Notes: a model not told the origin generated them from the sequence alone. Positions 1-7,321 are shown, numbered from the stretch's first letter. The stretch: DNA of 25,845 nt from DATGEP01 sp035310125 (GCA_035310125.1 DATGEP010000131.1:1-25845); one strand, 5' to 3'. Made by a program: numbers and translations.

Positions 1-166
1 CGCGGGGTCCGATAGAAGAAATGTAGCACGCGCGGGGGAATCTCATCCGCCGCCCGGCCACGACGGGCGCGGAGGGAACCTCACCCTCTACCCCGTCCCG
101 CCTCCACGTGAGAGCACGCGATGCCGCGGCGGGTAGCCCTCTCCGTGCGCGGCGAGGGGAGAGTGG

Positions 167-473
167 TTGCCGATTCTGCCGGAATTTGGCATTCGCGCGC
201 TCGAGGCCATGCATGGCCGACGCACGGTGGGAGCGGGCTGAAGCCCAAACGACGCACAGCGGAGCATATGGCGCGCCCGGCATCTGACATCCGCGCGGTT
301 ACAGTTGCCGATTCTGCCGGAATTCAGGAATCGGTTGCCGATTCTGCCGGAATTCAGGAATCGGTTGCCGATTCTGCCGGAATTCGTGATGCGGTCATCA
401 TGGAGGTAACGAAGGAAGGGGAGGGAATTGCCGATTCTGCCGGAATTGGAAAATCGGTTGCCGATTCTGCCGG
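167..473. repeat. Six-copy array of a 20-bp repeat
   Basis: The 20-mer TTGCCGATTCTGCCGGAATT occurs at 167-186, 305-324, 335-354, 365-384 and 428-447, and its first 16 bases again at 458-473. Start-to-start distances are 138, 30, 30, 63 and 30, all multiples of three. In one plus frame every copy reads V/I-A-D-S-A-G; on the minus strand it reads N-S-G-R-I-G-N. The 30-bp periods contain a perfect inverted repeat, GAATCGG-TTG-CCGATTC (328-344 and 358-374). The frame-keeping suggests either a low-complexity coding sequence or unit-wise duplication. I favour a non-coding repeat because flanking residues look random and no start is convincing. Confidence 0.85.
235..246. repeat. Short palindrome GGGCTGAAGCCC
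   Basis: GGGCT and AGCCC form a 5-bp inverted repeat around GA. Similar GGGCTGAAACC strings occur within the dispersed element near 3178 and, degraded, near 18295, so this is probably a fragment of the same intergenic family. Confidence 0.4.
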
Positions 474-663
474 TGGTACACATGACATTCGGCTGTCCCC
501 ACCGCGCGCTGTGGCTGTTGTGGCGGGATGGCGCGAGTGGCCACACCTGGCTGTGGGCGTCGGGTGAGATGTTCTCTTTCAAGATGTTCTCCTGGGGCTG
601 GCTGTCAGAATAGCGGCAGCGCGGATAGCGTACGACGTGGGAGGGGCGTGGCGCTACGGGCAT

Positions 664-693
664 AAGCGGTCGGAAGCGGTCGGAAGCGGACAG
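664..693. repeat. 10-bp tandem repeat, about three units
   Basis: AAGCGGTCGG is present twice in tandem (664-683), followed by the diverged unit AAGCGGACAG (684-693) and a further partial AAGTGG. A simple tandem duplication in non-coding DNA with no evident function. Confidence 0.6.
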
Positions 694-835
694 AAGTGGT
701 GGCGATGAGCGGCGATGCCGCCAAAGCCTTTGGATAGCGGGGGCAGCGGGGAAATGGATGCGGGGTGGACGCTCGCGGCTGTGATGTTCTTGTACCGTTC
801 GTGGCGGATATGACGGATACCTGGCATGCCACGGC

Positions 836-859
836 GGGCGCAGCAGGCAGCGCCCCTAC
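836..859 (-). repeat. REP-like hairpin with GTAG tail
   Basis: GGGCGC and GCGCCC flank an 8-nt loop and are followed by CTAC. Read on the minus strand this is GTAG followed by a 6-bp hairpin, the layout of REP elements mobilised by RAYT-type (TnpA-REP) transposases. It matches the cluster at 10330-10516. Confidence 0.6.
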
Positions 860-901
860 CATGGGCGTACTGGTTCGCCGTACTTCACGAACGTTCATGA
901 G

Positions 902-967
902 GGCCGGCGCACAAAACGGGATGCGGGCGGGAGCCCTGGGCGACTGCCAACGTCCCAACCGGAGTTG
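902..967. repeat. Dispersed intergenic element, copy A
   Basis: The block starts GGCCGGCGCAC, passes through GGGATGCGGG and CCCTGGGCGACTGCCAACG, and ends CCCAACCGGAGTTG. The same start and end blocks recur at 3155-3220. The left part recurs at 10367-10390 and a version of the right part at 10530-10550 and 18296-18335. All copies lie between genes. Confidence 0.65.
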
Positions 968-1023
968 ATATGATACAGATTACGGTTTCTCAGAAAGGCG
1001 ATGGAACAGCCGATAAACCGGAC

Positions 1024-1434
1024 TTATGCGGTGGGAGGTGGCGGCTGGACCATCTCGGCGTAGAGGCGATCCAGCGCGGCGGCGGGGTCCCCACAGAGGC
1101 CGGAATGGACGGGCGAAGGCTGGAGGATGGTGCTGCGGGGCGCGACGAGCCAGTGGAACCGCGCGGCCTGGGAGAGCCGGGCGATGGGACCGGCGTCGCG
1201 CTCACCAGCGCAGATGCGGGGGATGGTGTCGAGGTGCGCGCGGATCTCCGCCAACGTGTCGGCGTCTAGCTCAGGCTCGAAGGCAAGGAGACGCCGCTCG
1301 TCCAGCGCGATCCGCGCGGCGAGGAAGGCGCGGGCACGGCAGAAGAGGATGACGCCGGCATTGAGGAATTCCTCGCGCTCGACACGGGGAACGACGCGGA
1401 GGACCGCGTAGTCAAACGAGCTGCGCGCGGGCAT
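1024..1434 (-). CDS. DUF3037 family protein
   Basis: This 136-residue protein begins with the pattern F-D-Y-A-V-L-R-V-V-P, followed by R-E-E-F-L-N-A-G-V-I-L-F-C, which is the hallmark of the DUF3037 family. The function of that family is unknown. The start at 1434 is preceded by an excellent GGAGGAGG site with a 6-nt gap. It lies inside the end of the upstream HipA-like gene, which stops at 1412, so the two genes overlap by 23 bp and are very likely translationally coupled. As I recall, DUF3037 genes are commonly paired with HipA-like kinases, and the pairing here strengthens both assignments. The length is normal for the family. I infer that the two proteins act together, but nothing in the sequence says on what. 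Confidence 0.85.
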   Translation of the reverse strand: MPARSSFDYAVLRVVPRVEREEFLNAGVILFCRARAFLAARIALDERRLLAFEPELDADTLAEIRAHLDTIPRICAGERDAGPIARLSQAARFHWLVAPRSTILQPSPVHSGLCGDPAAALDRLYAEMVQPPPPTA

Positions 1435-2230
1435 GCTGTGCCTCCTCCACGAAGGTTCGCGACGACGCCAGCCGCTCCGTCAGGTACGTGACGTACGCCG
1501 CCCGCTGCTCCTCGACGCTTGCGCCGCCCGGTGCGATAGCGAGCCAGACATCCGGAATGGCGGCGACGATGGAGGCGAGCAACGCGGGATGGAGCCGCTC
1601 ATGGGCGGTCACATCGGCGGCATCCAGATCGCCCGCATAGGGCAGCAGCACATGATCTGCGACGCGCGCGAATTTGAGGCTGCCACCGGGCGGATAGGCG
1701 CCAGCGCCGTGATGGAAGTAGAGCGCGGCGCCGTGGTCAATGAGCCAGAGGCGTTTGTGCCAGGTGAGTAGGTTGGTGTTGCGCGGTGTGCGGTCTACAT
1801 TGGTGATGTAGGCATCGAACCAGACGATGGCAGCGGCGAGCGCGGGGTCCAACGGTCGCGGGATGGCGGGATCGAACGGAAGCGCGCCGGGCAGGTAGTC
1901 CAGCGCGAGGTTGAGGCCGCCGCTCGCCTTGAGCAGCGCCTGTATCTCGAAATCTGGCTCGGAGCGGCCCAGCGCGGGGTCTACCTCGATAAAGACGATC
2001 TCGGGCACGAGCAGGCCCAACGCCCGGCCAATCTCGCCGGCAACTAGCTCGGCGACGAGGGCTTTGACACCCTGGCCAGCGCCACGAAATTTGACGACGT
2101 AAAGCCCGTCATCGTCGGCCTCGACCACCGCCGGCAGCGAGCCGCCTTCGCGCAGTGGCGTGACGTAGCGCGTGGCGGTGACTGTGCGCAGCAGACGGAA
2201 GGTGGGTGTAGCGCCGGAAGTAGCGGACAT
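1412..2230 (-). CDS. HipA-like kinase family protein
   Basis: This is a 272-residue protein of the HipA-like kinase group (the HipA_2 type), not a full-length HipA toxin. Visible kinase features are a Y-V-V-K-F strand with the likely ATP-binding Lys47, Glu61/Glu66 in the following helix, the catalytic-loop pattern N-V-D-R-x-x-R-N-x-N (Asp146, Asn151, Asn153) and L-I-D-H-G with Asp165 as the metal-binding DFG-like residue. All key residues are present, so activity is plausible. The start at 2230 is chosen because GAGGAA lies 8 nt upstream; an in-frame ATG further upstream lacks a site. The gene is first in a pair with DUF3037. No HipB-like antitoxin is adjacent, so a classical HipBA toxin-antitoxin role is not supported. 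Confidence 0.85.
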   Translation of the reverse strand: MSATSGATPTFRLLRTVTATRYVTPLREGGSLPAVVEADDDGLYVVKFRGAGQGVKALVAELVAGEIGRALGLLVPEIVFIEVDPALGRSEPDFEIQALLKASGGLNLALDYLPGALPFDPAIPRPLDPALAAAIVWFDAYITNVDRTPRNTNLLTWHKRLWLIDHGAALYFHHGAGAYPPGGSLKFARVADHVLLPYAGDLDAADVTAHERLHPALLASIVAAIPDVWLAIAPGGASVEEQRAAYVTYLTERLASSRTFVEEAQHARAQLV

Positions 2231-2459
2231 ACTGGCGGTTCCTCGGTCAAGCATAGGGGATGTACGCATACCGGGCATGCCCCGGCGCTCGTATCCTACC
2301 ACGCCGATTGGGTATGCGATTATGCGATCTCTGCCAGCGGTGTTGGTACGATGAGATGACCGGCGCGTCTGCTCTCGGTCACGAGTGAGCCGTACGGCAT
2401 CACACCTGTCCCACAGCTCTCTGCGCCAGCCTTATGTTCAGCGCCGCGTGTCCCCCACG

Positions 2460-3011
2460 CTATGCCGCGAGGCCGCGCCGCACCATCTGCCGCAGGCGCC
2501 ACGCGAGCACCAGGAGCAGCAGTCCGAAGATGATGGCGTAGAGGCCAATCACTACGATCAAGGCCAGCGCTCCAGTACCGGGGAAGATGATGAGGATCAG
2601 GCCGAATAGCACCGACGCGGCACCGCTGAGAATCAGCAGCCATTCATTGTGAATGACGCGGCGCAGCTCGATGGCCTCGAAGATCTCCATGATGCCAGTA
2701 ATGATGGCCCAGGCGGCGATGAATGCCAGCAATACCAGCGCCGATACGCCGGGCCAGCGGAAGGTGAGAATGCCGATCAGGATGCCAAAGATGCCCTCGA
2801 CGAGCAGCCAGCCCCAATTGTGATAGCTCTCGCGTCCACGGATCGCCAGATAGATGGCGATGACGCCGTCTATCAACACGTAGGCGCCAAAGAACGCGAT
2901 GAGCACAATCAAGGTAATCCCCGGCACCACCAGCGCGAGAATCCCGAAGAGGATCGCTGCCAGGCCGCGCAGGCCCAGCGCCCACCATTGTCGCGTCAGC
3001 AATGAATCCAC
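2460..3011 (-). CDS. HdeD-like (DUF308) six-helix membrane protein
   Basis: The 183-residue protein is almost entirely hydrophobic, with about six transmembrane helices arranged as three similar hairpins. Small-residue and Pro-Gly turns such as P-G-I-T, W-P-G-V and P-G-T-G separate the helices, the pattern of the HdeD/DUF308 family. E. coli HdeD contributes to acid resistance at high cell density; the role here is unknown. The GTG start at 3011 is chosen because AAAGGAG sits 7 nt upstream. A longer frame to 3203 exists, but its extra N-terminus is polar, arginine-rich and encoded by the dispersed repeat at 3138-3220. The gene appears monocistronic; a TATACT box on the minus strand (3088-3093) is a possible -10. 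Confidence 0.85.
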   Translation of the reverse strand: MDSLLTRQWWALGLRGLAAILFGILALVVPGITLIVLIAFFGAYVLIDGVIAIYLAIRGRESYHNWGWLLVEGIFGILIGILTFRWPGVSALVLLAFIAAWAIITGIMEIFEAIELRRVIHNEWLLILSGAASVLFGLILIIFPGTGALALIVVIGLYAIIFGLLLLVLAWRLRQMVRRGLAA

Positions 3012-3137
3012 GACTCCGCTCCTTTGCTCAGCCGAGAGGGACACCACTGCCACATACGCTCTCTGCGATTGCGGCCTGTTCGGCCCAAGTATACACCAGA
3101 GCGGGCGCAGCACGCGGCGGCGTCTTGACTGCGGTGG

Positions 3138-3220
3138 GCGCCGCGGCCCGCAAGGGCCGGCGCACGAGACGGGATGCGGGCTGAAACCGATGGCGAATGA
3201 CAACGTCCCAACCGGAGTTG
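3138..3220. repeat. Dispersed intergenic element, copy B, with strong hairpin
   Basis: This copy shares GGCCGGCGCAC (3155-3165), GGGATGCGGGC and CAACGTCCCAACCGGAGTTG (3201-3220) with the copy at 902-967. Its left end adds a strong hairpin at 3138-3163: GCGCC, a GC bulge, GGCCC, loop GCAA, GGGCC, GGCGC. It occupies most of the gap between the divergent HdeD-like and NYN genes, so promoters for both must lie within or beside it. Confidence 0.65.
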
Positions 3221-3308
3221 GTAGCCTACATTGATGCGCTCAGCTATACTACATAATACCAAGCGGCAGCGAGTACATTGACAGCATACAGGTGAGGAGG
3301 AACAGTCT

Positions 3309-4877
3309 ATGGGCGTTCGACGATCCTGGCAGGATTTCTGGGCGCGACGCTCGCGGCCACGACTCATGCTCGCTGTCGTGTGCCTCGCCGCCGCGGGCTT
3401 CGCGGTAGGATTCGTGTACACACCAGCCGCGTGGCTGGCGCAAGCAGGAGGCGCCTTTCAGGCAGCCGCAACGTATCTACTCTCGTTTGGCGCGCGTGCG
3501 TGGCTCTTCGCCGCTGGCGGTTTCTTCGTCGTGTGCGCCGCACTGCTGATCGCGCTGCCACGACGGCGACCGCATGCGTATTGGGTGGGCCGGCCACCGG
3601 CGATCGCGCCGGTATCTGTATATGTAGATGCGGAGAATCAATTACAGAATTCAACGTTGGTACGGCCGTTTGTTCGCCACCTGCGTACCTATCTGGATGA
3701 GCATCTCAAGGGACAACGCGCTGATTTGCTCTACTTCGCGGATGCCGCGCAACCCGCGCACCGACCGACATATAAGGAATTGTACCGATTTGGATTCCGG
3801 CCAATAGATGTTCCACATGTGCCGTTCGAAGACGAGGAAGTCAAGGATGCGGTTGACATGGAGCTGTCCTTGCATGCTTTCGACCGTGCGCTCCATGGTG
3901 GGCGACACCAGCAGTTTATACTCGTTACACGCGATCGTGACTATCTTCCATTGGTTTTTCGCCTGCACGCCTTGGGTCATGCCATCAGCTTATGGGCAGC
4001 CGATCCGCCAGCCGCGTTTTGGGCGGCTCAAGATTTCCTCCGTAACGTGCGGGTGTTCGACCTCAATGAGGTGTTTCCACGCGAGCCGAGTGGCTCAGAA
4101 TCGGATGCTACTCCTGCCACTCCCGACGCGCAGATATCGAAGCGGCGAGCAGCCAAGAGGAGGCGCAAAGGACGTGGCCTCGCTATCGCGCGCCGAACTC
4201 TTAGCTCTACACTATTAGGCGCAGCTCAGCGCGAGCGTGTGACTCTTGGAGAGGGCATTGTCTATACGCTGGAAGTTATCAACACACTCAACGCTTCCCC
4301 TACCACCGCTGAAAAGCGCGCGCGCCTCTTTCCTGTTCGTCTGGGCGCAGCGAAGGGCAATTTCCTCAAAAGATTGGGATATGATGGTGGCACGCGCATC
4401 GAGTGCTGGATCGCGGAGCTTATTGCGTTGGGAGTGCTGCGGATAGAAGCACCAGGTGCACTTCTCGTCCGAGGAGAGACGGATCCACTGGTGGCGGCAA
4501 GCCACATGGAGCGCTTCGTCAGCGATCTATCATCCGTTGTCCTGGAGCTTGCTCATGAGCGTCAAGACAGCGTCGTGACCTATCTGGACATTAGCACACG
4601 CATAGGAGCCGCCGCGAGAGACGCCACGGACAGCGGAAATCCGTTGCGGGCGCTCGTCATTGCGGGGGGCCAGAGGTCCGGGGCGCACACGCGCTATCTC
4701 TGCCTCTGCGCTCGCGCACTCGGCTTTGTTGATTTTGAGGAGGTCGTGCCAGGCTCCGCCATTCGGGTGAATTTGCCATCAACCGTGGCATTCACAGTGT
4801 CCGAATCCCAACCAACGCCAGATAAGCCAGACGACGTGCGGCACAGCCAGAGCGCGGACAGCGATACAGGACTATAG
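3309..4877 (+). CDS. Membrane-anchored NYN-domain (PIN-like) nuclease
   Basis: A 522-residue protein. Residues 20-36 and 64-83 are hydrophobic and read as two transmembrane helices. An NYN/PIN-like nuclease domain follows at about 102-255: V-S-V-Y-V-D-A-E-N carries Asp107 and Asn110, K-D-A-V-D-M-E-L carries Asp180/Asp183, and V-T-R-D-R-D-Y carries Asp209/Asp211, then the typical G-H-A-I-S-L-W strand. These match the acidic metal-binding set of NYN RNases. A basic linker (278-290, K-R-R-A-A-K-R-R-R-K) leads to a roughly 220-residue C-terminal region. That region may contain winged-helix-like modules, but I cannot assign it. GAGGAGG lies 8 nt before the ATG. By eye the base composition is less G+C-rich than in threonine synthase downstream. 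The target is unknown; RNA turnover or defence at the membrane are possibilities. Confidence 0.75.
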   Translation: MGVRRSWQDFWARRSRPRLMLAVVCLAAAGFAVGFVYTPAAWLAQAGGAFQAAATYLLSFGARAWLFAAGGFFVVCAALLIALPRRRPHAYWVGRPPAIAPVSVYVDAENQLQNSTLVRPFVRHLRTYLDEHLKGQRADLLYFADAAQPAHRPTYKELYRFGFRPIDVPHVPFEDEEVKDAVDMELSLHAFDRALHGGRHQQFILVTRDRDYLPLVFRLHALGHAISLWAADPPAAFWAAQDFLRNVRVFDLNEVFPREPSGSESDATPATPDAQISKRRAAKRRRKGRGLAIARRTLSSTLLGAAQRERVTLGEGIVYTLEVINTLNASPTTAEKRARLFPVRLGAAKGNFLKRLGYDGGTRIECWIAELIALGVLRIEAPGALLVRGETDPLVAASHMERFVSDLSSVVLELAHERQDSVVTYLDISTRIGAAARDATDSGNPLRALVIAGGQRSGAHTRYLCLCARALGFVDFEEVVPGSAIRVNLPSTVAFTVSESQPTPDKPDDVRHSQSADSDTGL

Positions 4878-4922
4878 TTCAACGCAGCCACGACGCGCAA
4901 GACCGCGCAGGAAAGGACCGTG

Positions 4923-6107
4923 ATGCTTCCCATGCTCAGTCTGCTGACACATCTCGAATGCACCCGCTGCGGGCGCAGCTACAGCGCCGACGAGCTTCAG
5001 ACGCTGTGCCCCGAGGATGGGGGGGTGCTGTATGCCCGCTATGATCTGGCGCGGGGCCGGCGCACACTGGACCGCGACGAGGTGGCGAGCCGCCGGCCTG
5101 GCATGTGGCAGATTCCTGAGCTGATGCCGGTGCGCGATCCGGCCAATATCGTGACGCTGGGTGAAGGCGGCACGCCGCTGCTAGCCACCCCGCGGCTGGG
5201 GGCGCGGCTCGGCTTCAGCCGGCTCCAGGTGAAGGAGGAAGGACTGAATCCGGCGGGCAGCTTCAAGGCGCGGGGCATCTCGGCGGCTGTTTCGAAGGCG
5301 AAGGAGCTGGGCGTCACGGCGTTTACTATTCCAACGGCGGGAAATGCCGGGTCAGCGCTGGCGGCGTATGGCGCGCGGGCGGGGATTGCGGTGGAGGTGT
5401 TTCTGCCGGCGGATACGCCCGCGCTGTTCAAGAAGGAGATGCGCTCGTTTGGGGCGACGCTGCACGAGGTGGAGGGGCTGATTGACGCGGCGGGCGCGCT
5501 GGCGCGAGCGCGCGCGACGGAGATTGGCGCCTTCGATGTCTCGACGCTGAAGGAGCCGTATCGCTGCGAAGGGAAGAAGACGATGGGCTACGAGGTGGCT
5601 CAGCAGCTCGGCTGGAAGCTGCCGGAGGTCATCGTGTATCCGACTGGCGGCGGAACGGGCATCGTGGGCATGTGGAAAGCGTTCGCGGAGATGGAGGAGC
5701 TGGGCTGGATCGGCGCTGAGCGGCCCCGCATGATCAGCGTGCAGGCGGTAGGCTGCGCGCCCATCGTGCGTGCGTTCGAGGACGGGACGGAGCGAGCGCG
5801 CCCGTGGGAGGGCGCCGCGACGTACGCCAGCGGTATCCGGGTGCCGGCGGCGGTGGGCGATTATCTGATCCTGCGAGCGGTGCGTGAGAGCAACGGATGC
5901 GCCATCGCCGTCACGGACGAGGAGATTGCGGAGGGGGCGCGCCTCATCAATACGATGGAGGGCATCTTCGCGGCGCCCGAAGGCGGCGCGACGCTGGCGG
6001 CGCTGCTCAAGCTGCGCGAGCGCGGCGACGTGGGCGCGGATGAGACGGTGGTGCTGTTCAACACGGGTACGGGGCTGAAGTATCCGCTGGGACCGTCCGG
6101 GGAATGA
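4923..6107 (+). CDS. thrC: Threonine synthase
   Basis: A fold-type II PLP enzyme that would convert O-phosphohomoserine to threonine and phosphate in the cytoplasm. The N-terminus has a cysteine cluster (C-T-R-C, then Cys29) like the zinc-ribbon lead seen in the shorter threonine synthases. E-G-G-T-P-L precedes the PLP lysine, Lys115, in N-P-A-G-S-F-K-A-R-G. The PLP-phosphate loop is G-G-G-T-G-I-V-G-M-W-K. At 394 residues it has the length of the archaeal/Gram-positive type rather than the longer E. coli ThrC. The start is the ATG at 4923 with AGGAAAGGA just upstream; a GTG at 4920 directly before it is also possible. The gap to the NYN gene is 45 bp, so co-transcription is possible but a functional link is not evident. 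Confidence 0.93.
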   Translation: MLPMLSLLTHLECTRCGRSYSADELQTLCPEDGGVLYARYDLARGRRTLDRDEVASRRPGMWQIPELMPVRDPANIVTLGEGGTPLLATPRLGARLGFSRLQVKEEGLNPAGSFKARGISAAVSKAKELGVTAFTIPTAGNAGSALAAYGARAGIAVEVFLPADTPALFKKEMRSFGATLHEVEGLIDAAGALARARATEIGAFDVSTLKEPYRCEGKKTMGYEVAQQLGWKLPEVIVYPTGGGTGIVGMWKAFAEMEELGWIGAERPRMISVQAVGCAPIVRAFEDGTERARPWEGAATYASGIRVPAAVGDYLILRAVRESNGCAIAVTDEEIAEGARLINTMEGIFAAPEGGATLAALLKLRERGDVGADETVVLFNTGTGLKYPLGPSGE

Positions 6108-6177
6108 GATCGCGCTCGCGGAGTGAGACATCGCTGGCAAGAGGTCACCGCTTGCGCTATGTGCGCTGTGTAAGTCC

Positions 6178-6352
6178 ATGACGCACAAGGGAGAAGATGC
6201 AAGAGCCTATCAAATTACCTTCACCGATGACGAATGTGCCGCGTTAAAGGCGCTTGCCGAGCGGCGCGAGCGTGGACGCGCTGGTGCATGAGGCGCAGGC
6301 ACGGGGGTACGCGGCGACCACTTCAACGCAAGGGACAGCAATGGATGGCTGA
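6178..6352 (+). pseudogene. Frameshifted small protein, ribbon-helix-helix-like remnant
   Basis: From the ATG at 6178 the frame reads Y-Q-I-T-F-T-D-D-E-C-A-A-L-K-A-L-A-E-R-R and then runs into a TGA at 6289. In the +1 frame the natural continuation appears, G-A-S-V-D-A-L-V-H-E-A-Q-A-R-G-Y, ending at the TGA at 6350. Joined near 6255-6262 these give a protein of about 57 residues with the beta strand plus two-helix pattern of small CopG/antitoxin-like proteins. A one-base insertion would explain it. AAG-GGAG lies after, not before, this ATG, so the exact start is unsure. No toxin gene is adjacent. Confidence 0.4.
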
Positions 6353-6491
6353 TGGATTGTTGGTACACCGCATCATATCCCTTCGGCGTTCCCCTCACAT
6401 CGTCCTGGCAACGTGTACGTATGTCAGCCGGGTCACTCATCTGAAAAGCTCTTCTATCATGAAACCAAAAAAACAGGTGCCGATGCTCCTC

Positions 6492-6515
6492 TTGACTTTG
6501 ACGTAACGTCAAAGT
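6492..6515 (+). promoter_or_regulatory. MerR-type operator/promoter
   Basis: A near-consensus -35 (TTGACT, 6492-6497) overlaps a 9-bp perfect inverted repeat with a 3-nt centre, ACTTTGACG-TAA-CGTCAAAGT (6495-6515). A dyad filling the spacer right after the -35 is the classic layout of MerR-family promoters, which have an overlong 19-20-bp spacer. The -10 would be at about 6517-6523 and is weak (GCATCC/CATCCT), as expected for an activator-dependent promoter. It lies about 180 bp upstream of the carbonic anhydrase gene, and a MerR regulator is the third gene of that run. Confidence 0.6.
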
Positions 6516-6696
6516 TGCATCCTCTGATTGTGAGCTGCCGCGATCTGATGAACGGCGATCCGCGTTCGTCGAACCGGGGATCTCCGGTGTTGAGGACCGG
6601 AGTCGAACCGCGTTCGCAAAACGGTCGAGGCGCTGCATCACACGTTCTGTCAACAGCATCATCCAACCGGCCTGTATGTGCGAGAGGAGCTCCACC

Positions 6697-7275
6697 ATGA
6701 ACACGATTGATACCCTAGTACACCGTAACCACGATTTCGCCACCCATCGCTTCGTCGCGGGCCTCACCATGCGCCCGACCCTGCAAACCATGATCATCAG
6801 TTGTGCTGACCCACGCGTTGATCCGGTCCACCTGCTCGGACTTGAACCAGGCGAGGCGGTCGTGCTGCGCAATGTCGGTGGGCGGGTGGCTCCGGGAACG
6901 GTGCAACTGCTACGCATGCTGCTGCAGGTTCCCACGCAGGTTCCCACGCAGACTCCCACTGGCACCAGCACGCCGAGAGGCGAGAACGCCGGCTCTCCCT
7001 TTCACCTGATTGTGCTCCAGCATACCCACTGTGGGATCACACTGATGGCCAGCAATACAGCGTTGATGGCTAGCTATTTCGGCATCCCACCCGTGGAGCT
7101 TCCGACCAAAGCGATCCTAGATCCGCGCGCCGCCGTGGCTATTGATGTGACTGCGCTGCGGGCAATTCCTGACCTGCCAGAGACTCTCCTGGTATCGGGA
7201 CTCGTCTACGACACCGAGACCGGACTGGTTGACGTCGTCGTTCCACCAACTCCACTCCGCCCGTCCGCTCGTTAA
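6697..7275 (+). CDS. Beta-class carbonic anhydrase
   Basis: A 192-residue zinc enzyme expected to interconvert CO2 and bicarbonate. The zinc and catalytic motif C-A-D-P-R gives Cys36, Asp38 and Arg40; the second zinc pair is H-x-x-C in L-Q-H-T-H-C-G (His109, Cys112). L-R-N-V-G-G-R-V is the standard strand after the first motif. The ATG at 6697 is chosen for the GAGAGGAG site 7 nt upstream. Odd: between the two motifs a loop is expanded by a 12-bp tandem duplication (6928-6951) reading V-P-T-Q-V-P-T-Q, followed by T-P-T-G. The gene leads a probable operon with the alpha/beta hydrolase (46-bp gap) and MerR regulator. The length fits the short bacterial beta enzymes. Confidence 0.85.
   Translation: MNTIDTLVHRNHDFATHRFVAGLTMRPTLQTMIISCADPRVDPVHLLGLEPGEAVVLRNVGGRVAPGTVQLLRMLLQVPTQVPTQTPTGTSTPRGENAGSPFHLIVLQHTHCGITLMASNTALMASYFGIPPVELPTKAILDPRAAVAIDVTALRAIPDLPETLLVSGLVYDTETGLVDVVVPPTPLRPSAR
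6928..6963 (+). repeat. 12-bp tandem repeat inside carbonic anhydrase
   Basis: GTTCCCACGCAG occurs twice in tandem (6928-6939, 6940-6951), followed by a diverged third unit (6952-6963). It encodes V-P-T-Q twice and T-P-T-G once, in a loop between the two zinc motifs, keeping the frame. Confidence 0.75.
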
Positions 7276-7321
7276 TGGCTCCCACGAGCATGAGTGTTTT
7301 TTCTCACAGAAAGGGTCCGTC

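Larger units (their letters stand above)
1..1023. other. Gene-free stretch with several repeat families
   Basis: I find no convincing gene in this first kilobase. Long open frames exist on both strands because the DNA is G+C-rich and the repeats lack stops, but none has a good ribosome binding site or a recognisable domain. What it holds is listed separately: a six-copy 20-bp repeat array (167-473), a GGGCTGAAGCCC palindrome (235-246), a 10-bp tandem repeat (664-693), one GTAG-tailed hairpin (836-859) and one copy of a dispersed intergenic element (902-967). It looks like a repeat-collecting intergenic region downstream of the minus-strand DUF3037/HipA pair. Confidence 0.7.
6108..6696. other. 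Intergenic region with gene remnant and operator
   Basis: Apart from the frameshifted small gene (6178-6352) and the MerR-type dyad (6492-6515), I see no intact gene. A 7-bp inverted repeat CTCCGGT-GTTGAGG-ACCGGAG lies at 6582-6602 in what would be the leader of the carbonic anhydrase transcript. A short open stretch running into the carbonic anhydrase start (about 6600-6711) is protein-like (L-Y-V-R-E-E-L) but has no start, and could be a remnant. Confidence 0.5.

Noticed and set aside
167..473. CRISPR array
   Set aside because: The 20-bp repeats have 10-nt, near-identical spacers in the regular part and irregular spacing elsewhere; there are no unique spacers and no cas genes.
88..663. Protein genes on either strand across the 20-bp repeats
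   Set aside because: Open frames of 148 and 191 codons exist, but they lie in repeat DNA, have poor start signals and no domain. The frame-keeping of the repeats is recorded as a finding instead.
3012..3203. Longer N-terminus for the HdeD-like protein
   Set aside because: It would be encoded by the dispersed repeat, is polar and arginine-rich, and lacks a ribosome site, whereas the GTG at 3011 has AAAGGAG.
6289..6291. Second selenocysteine codon (TGA in the small gene)
   Set aside because: The family-like continuation lies in another frame, so a frameshift fits and UGA decoding does not.
6541..6620. tRNA-like GGTTCGAC strings on the minus strand
   Set aside because: No T-stem pairing, no anticodon arm and no acceptor stem can be built around them.
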